Shown one piece after another: positions 47,701 to 58,700 of a DNA stretch of 64,000 nt. The notes under the pieces were generated by a model that saw nothing but the letters and a program-made list of their open reading frames with translations, was not told where the DNA came from and ran no database searches. Position numbers and translations under genes: made by a program. The stretch lies in the NCBI GenBank assembly GCA_903813345.2, contig CAIIXF020000007.1, forward strand, positions 21,317,564-21,381,563, read 5' to 3'. Position 1 is the first letter of the stretch. Each line of letters starts with the position of its first letter. Source of the stretch: Owenia fusiformis. Taxonomy: Eukaryota; Annelida; Polychaeta; Sabellida; Oweniidae.

Positions 47701-49597
47701 CTCATAATATATAATTGTACATTTAACCTGTATATAACCTACCTCCCATATTCCTCTTCTTCTTCAGCAGTGACAGGCTCTCCCTTTTCATCTGGGTGGA
47801 GCTTCTTCTTCTGCACTATCCTCATACCACCAGCTTTCTCTAAAATATTTAAAGCAAGTCTTTAAAACATTCTTTCTTATTACATTTAAACTAGAAAAAC
47901 AGCAATTCCCAGGAGTAGCAGATACCATCAAACAAGATATATTTTAACAAATCACTCAGTTTTAAACAAGTCATAGTGACATAGTATTCAGTATTGTCTC
48001 CTTTTGGCAAAATATGTACAGGCATTAGGTTATTATCCAGACAGACGTATAGATGGATGGAAAAAGAGATGGACAGATGTCTTCTCTATATCAAACCATG
48101 TTCTGTGGATAATTATACGACTTTAACTTGAGAAACACACTGAATCAAAATCCATAGTAGAAATAATCTTTCAAAACCATATGTTGATCCATGTATTACT
48201 ATCAGCCATATTATGATGAAAAGTAGCACTTCATCCTAGATCGGCTAGAATCCTAAATTATCATTGGATCTCTAGCAAGCTGCTAGAGAATGGATATCAC
48301 ATGACCAAAGGCTTACTAACCGTCTCTACTAACTCATACATTGGATTAATGTTTCTTTATTAGTTCAGGGTATACATGTACTGTAGTTGTATGATTACAT
48401 GCCAACTTCAAGAGAGTTTAATGAAATGATCTCCTTTGCCCTCAACATGTAATTTGCTGGTTAGTATTGTTTTCAACTAAACTCTGAAGACTGAACTTTA
48501 CAAATTGAACATCGTCAAGACTGACTTGCAATGGACTGTAAACCGACCTCCAACCAACTATTGTCTAACGTACCATCTGATAAACTGTTCACATCTTCTG
48601 GATCGCTAACTTAGAATTTACAGCCAGTTACTAATGTCAGAGGTTAGTGACATTTAGTCCAGTTTTCGAATATCACCATTTTGCTTGGAGCCGTTTGTTT
48701 TAAGGACAGGGTGCATGTTGGGAAATTTTCTGCATTCCTCAATTGAGTCACATGTTATTTTTCAAACAAGAATAACTCCTTCCCCACATTGTCAACATCT
48801 TCCAGGTTTGCACAAAAAGTGCGCTTATGTGCCTAGAAAAGCCTTGTGAGAAGATTTGTTTTGTAAAATGTATATAAAAAACGAGAAAATTCAGTGAAAA
48901 AAATTTCTGAAAATTTTCTGGAATTTTTCACTGAATTTTCTTGTTTTTTATACACTTTATCAAAACATTCTTCTCACAAGTCTTTTCTAGGCACATAAGA
49001 GCACTCTTTGTACAAACCTGGAAGATATAGACTCTCTGGGGAAGGAGTGATTCTTGTTTGACAAATAACATGTGACTCAATTGAGGAATGCAGAAAATTT
49101 CCCATTCATGCACCCTGACCTTAATTTTAGACAAAATCCTGACGAAATCGTGGAATATCTCATCAAGGAGCCCATGCAGCGGCCAGGCAGTTCCATTTCA
49201 ATTCATGAACATGATGGTTTTTTAGAATATTACTTAAATTTATTCACAGTGTTCCAAGAATTGGCTACAGACTCGAGTAAGATGCAAGGATTCGATGGGC
49301 TGAGATTTGAGAATTTTATTATAATTTGAACTTGTAATGAATGTCCTCCTCGGCAACGTGGTGTCAAATTAAAATGTATCTCAAAGGAGAAAAATTTACT
49401 TTCACCCTAAGTACAAGTATTTGTCCCTATGTGGCCCTAAAACTAGTAAAGATGTCACATAAGGACAGAAATTGACCAAATAAATGAGTTTTGAGAGAAG
49501 TTTTTTCAGTAAAAACACATTAAAATCACATTATATATGTATATTTACCTGCAGGGAGATGCCCAGCCTTAAGGTCCTTCTCCTCAGTAGATGCCAT
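44707..49597 (-). CDS. DAP1: Death-associated protein 1 (DAP1) orthologue, 4 coding exons
   Basis: Small, proline-rich, basic and probably disordered cytosolic protein. Human DAP1 is an mTOR substrate that restrains autophagy, and a vertebrate relative (Dap1b/Dapl1) has been reported in the exit tunnel of dormant egg ribosomes. Exons on the minus strand: 49597-49549, 47839-47743, 45134-45074, 44826-44707. Phases 1, 2, 0 agree, giving 108 residues (human 102). Diagnostic segments in order: KAGHLPAGEKAGGMRIVQK at about 10-28, EYGSPPK (matching the human Ser-Pro site), LISGALTQ, and the terminus QQKHIQQPRKQ. The start ATG gives MASTEEKDLKAGH. Introns are large and full of repeats. It is divergently arranged with CWC25. 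Confidence 0.93.
46011..46712 (-). mobile_element. Helitron-like element H2, 702 bp
   Basis: On the minus strand it starts A|TCCCATTGAACGAAGTTCGG at 46712 and ends with a stem (gctacgcttttgcgttgc) then CTAG|T at 46011. Internally it is the same as H1, in opposite orientation, so H1 and H2 form an inverted pair with about 3.3 kb between them. It lies in DAP1 intron 2. Confidence 0.75.
47019..47031 (+). repeat. 13-base G run
   Basis: A pure guanine tract in an otherwise AT-rich DAP1 intron. On the transcribed (minus) sense it is a C run. Confidence 0.8.
47345..47710 (-). repeat. Third copy of the hairpin plus 20-bp minisatellite repeat, inverted
   Basis: Begins tatcccaccctaagtgcttt, continues with the 20-bp units as reverse complements (cgtatacaactcctgggcag) and ends with the palindrome (aatcaaccattatataacctc). 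Matches the two copies at 34673-35400. It lies directly beside DAP1 exon 2 (47743-47839), about 30 bp past that exon's donor. Confidence 0.85.
47891..48109 (-). mobile_element. Helitron-like element H3, short and decayed
   Basis: Minus strand: A|TCCACAGAACATGG at 48109. Near the other end is a stem (gctactcctgggaattgc), then tgtttttCTAG|T at 47891. The middle is mostly lost. It sits in DAP1 intron 1, about 50 bp upstream of exon 2. Confidence 0.6.
48704..49120. mobile_element. 417-bp near-perfect palindrome with TTAA target sites
   Basis: Flanked by TTAA (48700-48703, 49121-49124). The left arm (ggacagggtgcatg, ctgcattcctcaattgagtc, gtgcctagaaaagccttgtgag, gaaaattcagtgaaaaa) is mirrored almost base for base in the right arm, with a centre near 48912. 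The ends match the MITE at 4690-4914. Its near-symmetry over more than 200 bp per arm means the DAP1 intron-1 transcript can fold into one long hairpin. Confidence 0.88.
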
Positions 49598-50707
49598 TTT
49601 CAAATAAGACTGAAATACCTGAGAAATACGCTAAAGAATGTCCTACTTTGCAACGTGGTGTTGTTTACCAGATTTCCACTTGAGAACTACGTCATCAATT
49701 AATGTGCAGAAGAGTGATTTCGTTCACTGAGTTTGAAATTTAGTGAAATTCGTGTGTGGTTTTGATTTCTTAGTTTTTCAAATGTTTTACACATCTTTAC
49801 AACTATTTAACGTTTTCTGAAGTTATTTTAGTGCACTGATCGAAGTCTTCATAGAATAGATTCTAGTCTTAGTCAAGGTGAGTATTCTGATGTACAGTAC
49901 TGTAACAACGTATTGCTGTCGCACATGTAATAAATTCTTACCTCAGTCATGGGCTTTCAACTAGAAGGGTATGCAACTCTATGTAATAACATGAGACCTT
50001 CAAAATGAGCAATGACATGCTTCCCTTTTATGGTAATATTTCAAAAAGTTTTAGATACATGTATATGTTTTAGTATTATTTTGAATAAAAATCAATTTTT
50101 AATATGATTTAAGCATAAAATATATTCAATATCATATAAAAGTAAACAAAAGAGACCAATAAGAATAAGAGTTATCAAGATGTTCTCTTTGAGTATTGCA
50201 TTGTGGGTAATTATTCAAGAACACATTCCAATAAAAAGATAATTTGTGGGAGAATGTTCACTTTCTGTATTGTCATAATTATAGATGAATTCCAATTTTC
50301 ATTAAATTATCAAGATGTATGTAGAAGATCATGTTTTTATTTTTGAGTTATTTCTTTTAATCATCAATAAAAAGTACAAAATAAGATTTTCTTGGAATGT
50401 GCACATTCTCCAATTTTGAAAACCCATGGCAATGTTTATGTATGAAATATGGGAAGTTGCCTACCCTTCTAGTTGAAAGCCCATGCCTCAGTGTATTCAG
50501 TGCTCTATTTTCTCCGTAGAATTTGTGTCCAAAATGACAAATAAGAACTTAAAAACTGTTGAAGTGGATATTCACATGTTAATGCTGACTCTTCAAATGT
50601 TGAGGTGATTTTGGACCCCGATAATGCTGCAAGGGAGGATAGGCTCCCAGAATGCAACATGACACGTGCCACCTTTCAAAATGCCGCTCCGTCATTTTGA
50701 AACCTGC
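49598..50707. promoter_or_regulatory. Shared upstream region of DAP1 and CWC25
   Basis: Gene-free sequence between divergent genes. gaatgtcctactttgcaacgtggtg near 49635 nearly repeats gaatgtcctcctcggcaacgtggtg near 49341, which is inside DAP1 intron 1. No TATA box was identified. Between 49960 and 50490 lies a loose inverted pair: gggctttcaactagaagggta and its complement tacccttctagttgaaagccc, probably another old element. Confidence 0.4.
49949..50487. mobile_element. Possible foldback element with 21-bp inverted ends
   Basis: catgggctttcaactagaag at about 49948-49967 is mirrored by cttctagttgaaagcccatg at about 50467-50486, close to perfect, with tacctcagt and gcctcagtg just outside (cctcag as a possible target duplication). 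The interior is AT-rich with partial mirror similarity. No coding capacity; class unknown. Confidence 0.6.
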
Positions 50708-51158
50708 AGGCCTGTCAACTGTCCCGCAATTTGCGTATTTGTCACGCATTTGCTGAAGAATTTGAAGTCACGCCAGTTATTTTTGCGTGACAGAAAATGT
50801 CACGCAAATACGCATTTTACCTGGTAATCGAAAAAAGTTCGTCTACACAGCAAAAATACGAACGCCGAAAAAAACGTAAGCATTTCGTTCGGACTTTTCA
50901 CGCGAATCACGTATATGTCACGCATTCCGTTCGAAATTTTTCGTACCAACCCCCCCGTTGGTGGATGTTTAAAACGCGAGCATTGCGAGCGCGAAAAATT
51001 TGAGGTGTTGAAAATTTGGCAAGATTTAATAAAAGTTAACAAGGTGTTCAAAATTTGGATCAAGGTGTCCAGATTTGGACCAAGGTGTCCACATTTAGAG
51101 GGGAGGTGTTCAACATTTCCAAGTCACTCATGTTAGGTGTTCCCAAGTTGACAGGCCT
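50708..51158. mobile_element. MITE with aggcctgtcaact ends, 451 bp
   Basis: Inverted ends aggcctgtcaact and agttgacaggcct, flanked by the imperfect direct repeat gaaacctg/gaacctg. The interior repeats gtcacgcat and caaggtgtccaaatttgg-like words. Related edges (cctgtcaaccctcacgca) occur at about 1640-1680 and 30225-30290. It lies upstream of the CWC25 transcript start region. Confidence 0.65.
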
Positions 51159-51179
51159 GAACCTGTCACGAGTAAATAA

Positions 51180-51285
51180 GGTTAACTGATGTTGCATTGT
51201 GGGAGTCAATCCTCCTTGGATCACAAACATGGCGATTCATAAAAACATTTGTTCGATTTGGTAGGGATTTATCCATCATTTGCAG
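51180..51285 (+). other. Putative non-coding first exon of CWC25
   Basis: gcattgtgggagtcaatcct..aacatggcgattcat leads to a good donor (ttgcag|gtatgaag) after 51285. The next acceptor that fits is 52775, just before the CWC25 ATG. The ATG at about 51231 opens only an 11-codon frame (MAIHKNICSIW then stop), so it would be a small upstream frame. aacatggcgat is YY1-like. The true 5' end is not known. Confidence 0.4.
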
Positions 51286-52775
51286 GTATGAAGCTTTGGA
51301 TTCATTTATTGTGCTACTTAAAGTGAACGGGAATTATTTTTCTACCACTTAGGAGCGTTTGAGACACGAAACTTAGAATTTAGCTCATTGTGACAACTTT
51401 TGATGGTTGAGGTTCTCCACTTTAATTGTCACAGATGCAGCAGTTCACAGGAACCTGTAGGCTATTGAGTGAAACCTCTGGTATCAACTCGTGGTATCTA
51501 GCCTAGACTGGAAACCATAGTGAACAGAAGCCTCCTCCCTTATTTTTTGGTCTAGATTATTTGTTTGTTCAGTTGTTGATTGGGCAATACATGTCTGACG
51601 TCTCAGATGACTTTGAATGTTTATCACGCCATTTTACGACATTGCATAATTTGAGCCATTTTTGCCTTCATTTGAAGTTATGTTGAGGACTTTTAAAAAT
51701 TAATAATGAGTCAGTATTTAAAAAAAAAAAAAATCTTTTTATTTGAGGTTAAAATCCGGAAATTTTATCGAATGATTTAAATCAAGGTGGAAGGAGGTGA
51801 AGAAGAGAATTATTACAGGAGCAAATGTGATCAATGGTTCAAAGTCTCCCGCAAAGTAATCCCTACGCTCCTACTTTGCGCTGCCTTTGGCAGAGGAGAC
51901 CTCGAAAAAAGAAAAATAGGATAAACAACTTTTTCGCTTCTGTTCACTATGTCTGAGACTCACTTAATTAAACATGTTTTTGGGCCTATGCAATTAATCC
52001 AAGGATCAAGAGATCACAAAAGTAATTTCAGGAGAAAATATTGATATTTTTCAAAAAGATAATACGCATCTTTATCATGATTATCCAGTTATGGTATTCA
52101 TTCAAGCCTGAGATCAAAACAATGATAAGATGATTGCCAGTTAATTGTACATAATAGCTACAATCTACAAAAGCTAGTCAGATTAGTTATTCACAAACTG
52201 TACATTCAGGATTTTTCATGACAAAAATAAATTATCTCAGAATGCTTAAATTTATAGAAATTCTTATGCATTTCTGTCTTTTATCATCTGCAAATTGAGG
52301 GTAGACGAGATGGTAAATATTATACCAGACATATATAGTTTCATGAAAATTTTGTTTGTTGCTTCTTTACTGGAGTTGGCGCTTTCTATTTTTAAGGTTT
52401 TAATGAAGAAAATAAAACATTGAAATAGAGGACAGTTCATGGGAAGTCACACCCTCCCCTTATATTCTATATATTAAAACAGAACAATGGTGAAAGTCCG
52501 CTGTTAGTAGATGATTCAACATTGTCTTTTTATTTAAAAAAAATGTTGTCCATACATAAATGGGTGTATTTTGTAAAAAAAGTGTCTCTAAAAAATTTGG
52601 AGTTTTCATCTGAGAGTTTTTAATGAAAATAAAGGTTTTGACTTAAAAATCTCATTGACCAAAATCGGGACTTGACAGGTGAGGTACTGCACATTCTCAA
52701 AATAAGATATTGAGAACATCTGGTGAAAACATATTAATTCATATATAAATGTTGTATATTTTTAATAATTTTCAG
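51286..52775. other. Putative CWC25 intron 1, no exon recognised
   Basis: Searched by eye for an exon encoding the conserved KKSWHP/Cir_N start of CWC25 proteins; none was found. It contains an A13 run (51720-51733). Confidence 0.5.
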
Positions 52776-52780
52776 ATAAG

Positions 52781-55700
52781 ATGTCGGCATCAAAGTTGAA
52801 AGAGTTAGAGCGAGCCTTGAAGAATGGAGAACTTAATGCTGATGAGCAAAGGAAGATCAAAGAACTTCTGCAAGGAAGGTACATACTATATAGATTGAAA
52901 ACTTAATCATGAAATCTAATTCCTAAAGAATTACATTTATAATTATTTCTCGGACAATTCATGTTTTTCCTATAACATCACCTTGCTTTTTAGCCGATCC
53001 CAATATTTGGGCTCAATATAAATATGTTGTATCTTTGCAGGGAAAAGAAAGATGAAAAGGTTGACTTTCTTTATAAGAACAGTCGTACAGACAATGAAGA
53101 ATACTTACTGGGAAAACGCATTGACAAATACTACAAGGATGAGGATGAGCAACAAAATGAACCAAAAAATGGTAATTACTTTAAAAAATGCTTCATCATG
53201 AAGATAGAAGACAATTAAAGAGCTTTCAATCATATTTTGATAGTCTTTATTTAGGACCAATGATAGACTTTTCAGTATAATTTCAGAATTTGCTAGTAGT
53301 TGGATAAATAGATAGCAGCATGTGTGTTGGTTGGGCTAAAGTCATTTGAATATTTCCATATTAAACTACGCAACATCATATTATATTTAAGAAATATAGA
53401 CCAAAGAGCAGGGTTTCTAGTTTCGAATAACACCCCGATGGTCTCGGCACAAACGTTTTCTGTACCCCGAACGACCGAAGGGAGTGAGGGGTTCGAAAGC
53501 CTTTGTGCCGAGACCAGCGGGGTGTTATTCGAAACTAGTAACCCTGCTCTGAGGTCTATATTACGATTCGAACATGAAAACCCACCAAATTGTTTCGAAT
53601 ATTCATCATGGTCCGCCATTACTACGACCCACCGTTATGACGTCACACATTACACGTATTAACTGTGTTATTGATCTCGAATATAACCCAGCTGAAGCAT
53701 TGACTTCGTTTACAGTTTATAGAAGGCGTGAATACAGTCATGTTCGAATACTCATTAATCTACTAGTGTGTGTTGCAGATTTTTAGTGCCATTCTCCTCT
53801 TGTTTAGTCTACATCCAATAGGCTGAGGAACATATTTACATGCCTTTATTGTGACTGTAAAATGAATGTAAGTGACTAAATATGCAGAAAAGGAATATTG
53901 TGATTTTATGACTCCACAAAAAAGTGACTGATGTAAAGATTATGGACAAAGTTAGGCTCTGATGCAGGGTATTCAAATACCAATATCCACATTGCACATT
54001 GCTTACATATATTATTTCAGATAGTGTATTGTATTGTATTCAAATACCAATATCCACATTGCACATTGCACACATATATTATTTCAGACAGTGTAGCTAT
54101 TGGGGCACTATTCCAAGATGACAACCTTGCTGGGAGAGCTAAGATTGACATGGGGGTGAAGATGAGGGAGGACCCTCTCTATGCAATCAGGTAGATTCTT
54201 CCATCAACAATACAACCTATATATGACTAATGTTTGACCAGTATAGTATATGAACATGTTAAAGTTAAAGCCATGTATTGCCCCTGCTCAATGTAAGATG
54301 AAATCTTTCCATTATATACAATAAATCCTGTCTAAGTGGAACACCTTTGGTATCTCTAAAAAGTGTTCCATTCAGGAGATGTTCCACTTATAGAGCTGGT
54401 GAATTTAACATTAGTTACTTTCAATGTTCCACTTTTCGAGGTGTTTCACTTTACATGTATATCATTTTACCGGTAATTTAATAATTGACTAAAAGGCAAT
54501 TGTGTGACTATAATCTCTTTTGCCTCGACACAATATCTCTATGTGAGTCATTACTATTATTTCATTATACAGGGAAAGAGAAGCAGATGCAAGACGCAAA
54601 TTGTTGAATAACCCGGTGAAAATGAAGCAACTTCAAAAAGTGGTATGATTTAAATCTTGTAATGTTGTAATATAATATGATCAACTAAATACATGCCTTA
54701 CTGATAAAAAAGTATCAGGGCACCGTCTACTCTAATGGCAATGAATTTGGTCATTATTGATGGATTGCCAGGCTGGTAATCATGTTTCTTCTGACTGATT
54801 TAATTTTATGAGTTTATGATATTTTTATCTAGTTTGATAATGATGCTTTAGAATATAAAGAAGAATTCATAGTCAAGAAGTTATTTGCGAAATAATTTTT
54901 CTTTCTGAATGTAATTCCAGATTGAAGAGAAAAAATCCAAAGAGAAAAAACACAAGAAGAAAAAGAAGAAATCGGGAAAGGATGAGGATGATGAACTATT
55001 AAACAAATACCTTGCATTGATGGGAAAATCAAAAAAACAGAAGTCTGAGTCAAGTGATGAGGATGAAGTTGAGCATAGAAAACATGACAAGAAGCATAAA
55101 CACAAAATCAAAGACTCAAAAAGAAATAAGGAGCAGAGTGAACTCATTGAATATGAAAGTAAACATGGAAATCAGCATTCTAAACATGAATATTCTCAAT
55201 CTAGAAGAAATAGATCACCAGATTCTCTTAGACATAAAAGGCGCAATAGCCCAGATATTAGGAGAAAAAGACATGATTCATCGAGCCCTGATAATAGACG
55301 AAAAATGCAAAAAAGCCCAGAAAAAAGGAGTAAAAGACATGATTCATCTAGCCCTGATAATAGACGTAAAAGACACAATAGCCCAGACATTAGGAGAAAA
55401 AGACATGATTCGTCTAGCCCTGATAGCAGACGTAAAAGACACAATAGTCCAGAAAAAAGGAGAAAAAGACGTGATTCATCTAGCCCTGATAATAGAAGAA
55501 AAAGACACAATAGCCCAGACATTAGGAGAAAAAGACATGATTCATCTAGCCCTGATAGCAGACGTAAAAGACACAATAGTCCAGACCTTAGGAGAAAAAG
55601 ACATGATTCATCTAGCCCTGATAATAGACGTGAAAGACACAATAGCCCAGACATTAGGAGAAAAAGACATGATTCATCTAGCCCTGATAGCAGACGTAAA

Positions 55701-58700
55701 AGACACAATAGTCCAGAAAAAAGGAGAAAAAGACGTGATTCATCTAGCCCTGATAATAGACATAAAAGATCTTTAAGCACAGATTTAAAAAGACAAAGAC
55801 ATGATTCTTCAAGCCCTGATAATAGGCTAAAAAGACGCAATAATTCTGATTTGAGATTAAAGAAACACAATTTGTCAAGTCCTAATATAAAGAAAACAAG
55901 ACATGATTCATCAAGTCCAGAAAGAAACCCAACTGTCCATCAAGATTCAAGTGATAGTGATAGCAGTAGTGAGGATGAGAGGGAGCAGACACAAGATAAA
56001 CCCAAGCTGCAGTATGGCCTTATTGTAAGTACACTAAATACAGAGTAAAAATAAAATAATTGCATTCACCTTTTAAAGAACAATGAATAAAATACATTTG
56101 CATGGAATAACATTTTAAAAACAAGCACTTTTTCATTGTTTTTAACTGAGAAAAAAAGTAATGAGTTATGGACCCAAATATGTATCTGAGAGTTTGCTAT
56201 AAAACATTATAGAGGACAGATTGTTTAAAAACATTTTTACTAAGAGAATATGAGTTCCCCTTATTCTCTCTGAAGTATTGATTTCAGGTATCTAGGAACT
56301 GAAATGATAGTGCCCCTCTTGTAAAAGATTGAATAGTAATTGCTTTAAGAGAATTGGTCACATATATTCATTGCTCAAGTAGTATGCCTGCAGTGGGTAA
56401 CTGGTCAACTCGTACCCAAGACAACTCGTACCCAAGTCAAGTTGTACCCAAGACAACTCGTACCCAAGACAACTTGTACCCAAGTATATGTTTTGTTTTG
56501 AATCAAGTGTTGGGCTGGGAATGGGTATAGATATACATATTATAATGGTTACATACAGTTCAGAATAGTTTGAAGTATGTAGAAGAGTTTTTGGAAGAAA
56601 TCGATTGAAATTTGTGACCAAATATATTGGTCACAGATTCAGATGTTCGAGGGAAGAGATTTATGTTTATTCCACATAATATTCATAATCATTGTTCACA
56701 ATATTAGTGGTATTTTTGTATGTTAATGAGTGTTTGGAACAAGTATCAGATCTAATTCATCTTGAAATATGGTATTATCAAAAATATAAAGATTTTCAAA
56801 ACTTGCGCCTATTTCTTATTAAACAGATAATCTATTTAGGATTTCATATTATCAGATTAAAGAATGATAATTCTAAGAAGTCACCTTCATAAAATTTAGC
56901 AATAAAAAATATTCTAAATAATATGAATATCAAATATTATTTTGATACTTATTCATACATGATATAATACACTTTGCATGCATGTGTTCAAATATAATCC
57001 AATTAAGTTCAAAATGGAAAGAAATTAACAGATTAAAGTTCCCTTATTAATTTTCTCTGAATGCACTAAGCTAAATTAATTGTTTGATTCATTTGTTGAA
57101 AAGTTACTGTTGTAATTATATTCATTTATATATATGTATTACAAAAAAGTAGAGAACAAGCCCTTCAAAGCACTTCAAAGGTAATCCAAGTAAAAACAAA
57201 ATGCTTTGCTTAATCCATTGAGAAAAAATGTCTTCTAAATTCAGAAAAAACTAGAAAAACAGCAACTCCACGGAGTAGCAAATCCCACCGAACAAAACAT
57301 GTTTTGATAAAAAAAATTGAGCCAAATTCATCCACTGGTATTTGAATTATCAAAGATTATGTCTTTATGAAACATGGTTGCCATTTTGAATTTCAGCTGT
57401 CATCTCTAGATTTCTTCTTTAGCAGAGAATTTCCTTCCAATGGTATCTGGGTTATCAAAGATTACTTTTTAATGAAAAATGGCAGCCATTTTGAAATTCA
57501 GCTATCGCCTTTGAAATTTCTTCTGAAGCAGATCTCCTTTTTCCCTAAACATCAGCATATAAAATTGGAACCAAATCCATCCACTAGTATTTGATTAATC
57601 ATTAATTACGTTTTTTTACAAAAATGGCGGCCATTTTGAAAATTTATTTTTGAGCAGAACTTCTTTGTCTCTAGGCATCAGCATATAGAATTTGAACCAA
57701 ATCCGTCAACTGGTATTTGAGTTATCAAAGGTTACGTTATTTTATGAAAAATGGCGGACATTTTGAAATTTAGCTACCACCTTGAAAATCCCTTCTCGAG
57801 CAGAGCTCCTATGTCCCTTGGCATCATCATGTAAAATTTGAACCAAATCCATTCAATGGTAATTGAGCTATCAAAGATAATGTTTTTTATGAAAAATGGC
57901 CGCCATTTTGAAATTTAGCTGCCATCTTGAAAATCGTTTCTTGAGCAGAGCTCCTGTCTTTTTTTTTTTTTTATACATACATATAGTACACAATAATTTT
58001 ACATGACTTTTCTTATATATTGCTCTTGTTCTAATAAGTATTCTAAATTTGGATGTTGACCATATTTATACTTGGTAATACAGTTTTTTGTTATTAATAC
58101 AATATTATTTACATAATTCTCAATATATTTTTTCTTATTTGTATATTTAAGCAAAATTTCCATTTCTGTTAATTTTATAGAGCATCCAAATTTTGCATTT
58201 ATTTTGTTCATTATTTCTTTCCATATATGTTTTACCTTTTTACAAGAGATGAAGAAATGAGCATATGAGTCTTCTTCATTTCTGCAAAATTTACAATTGT
58301 ATGAGTTTGTCCCTTCAATTTTCCATTTAAATAGATGAATATTTGTGGGATATACCCTATGCAATATTTTGTACTGTAAGCTCTTTAATCTCAGTTCAGT
58401 AATATTTTGAATCATTTTCCAAATATCAGACCAATTAATATTTTGATATTCATTATTCCATCGTTGACAAGCTCCTGGTATGATATTTTCTTTTTTAATA
58501 ATTAATTGTTTATAATCTTTCGACTTTGATATTTTTATAATGATATTATTGTACAATCTTTTATTCTGACCAAGTGCAATTGTCTTGTTTTTCAATGCAT
58601 TTTGAATGACAAAATATTCAAGCATGATAGCTGCATTGTTAGGCATCATTTGTTTGAAGATATTTATATTCTTTAGTTTCTGTTGATTGTCCAGTACATC

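Noticed and set aside
49072-49329. 85-codon plus-strand frame in DAP1 intron 1
   Set aside because: Starts in the palindromic MITE and runs into unique intron sequence; no similarity recognised.
53293-53662. Pair of open frames on both strands giving almost the same peptide
   Set aside because: They come from a foldback repeat (53393-53562), whose arms read alike from both strands.
55054-55870. Long open frames (240 and 224 codons) overlapping CWC25 exon 5
   Set aside because: They exist because a 66-bp unit without stops in those frames is repeated; the plus frame 55017-56048 continues conserved CWC25 sequence on both sides and the others do not.
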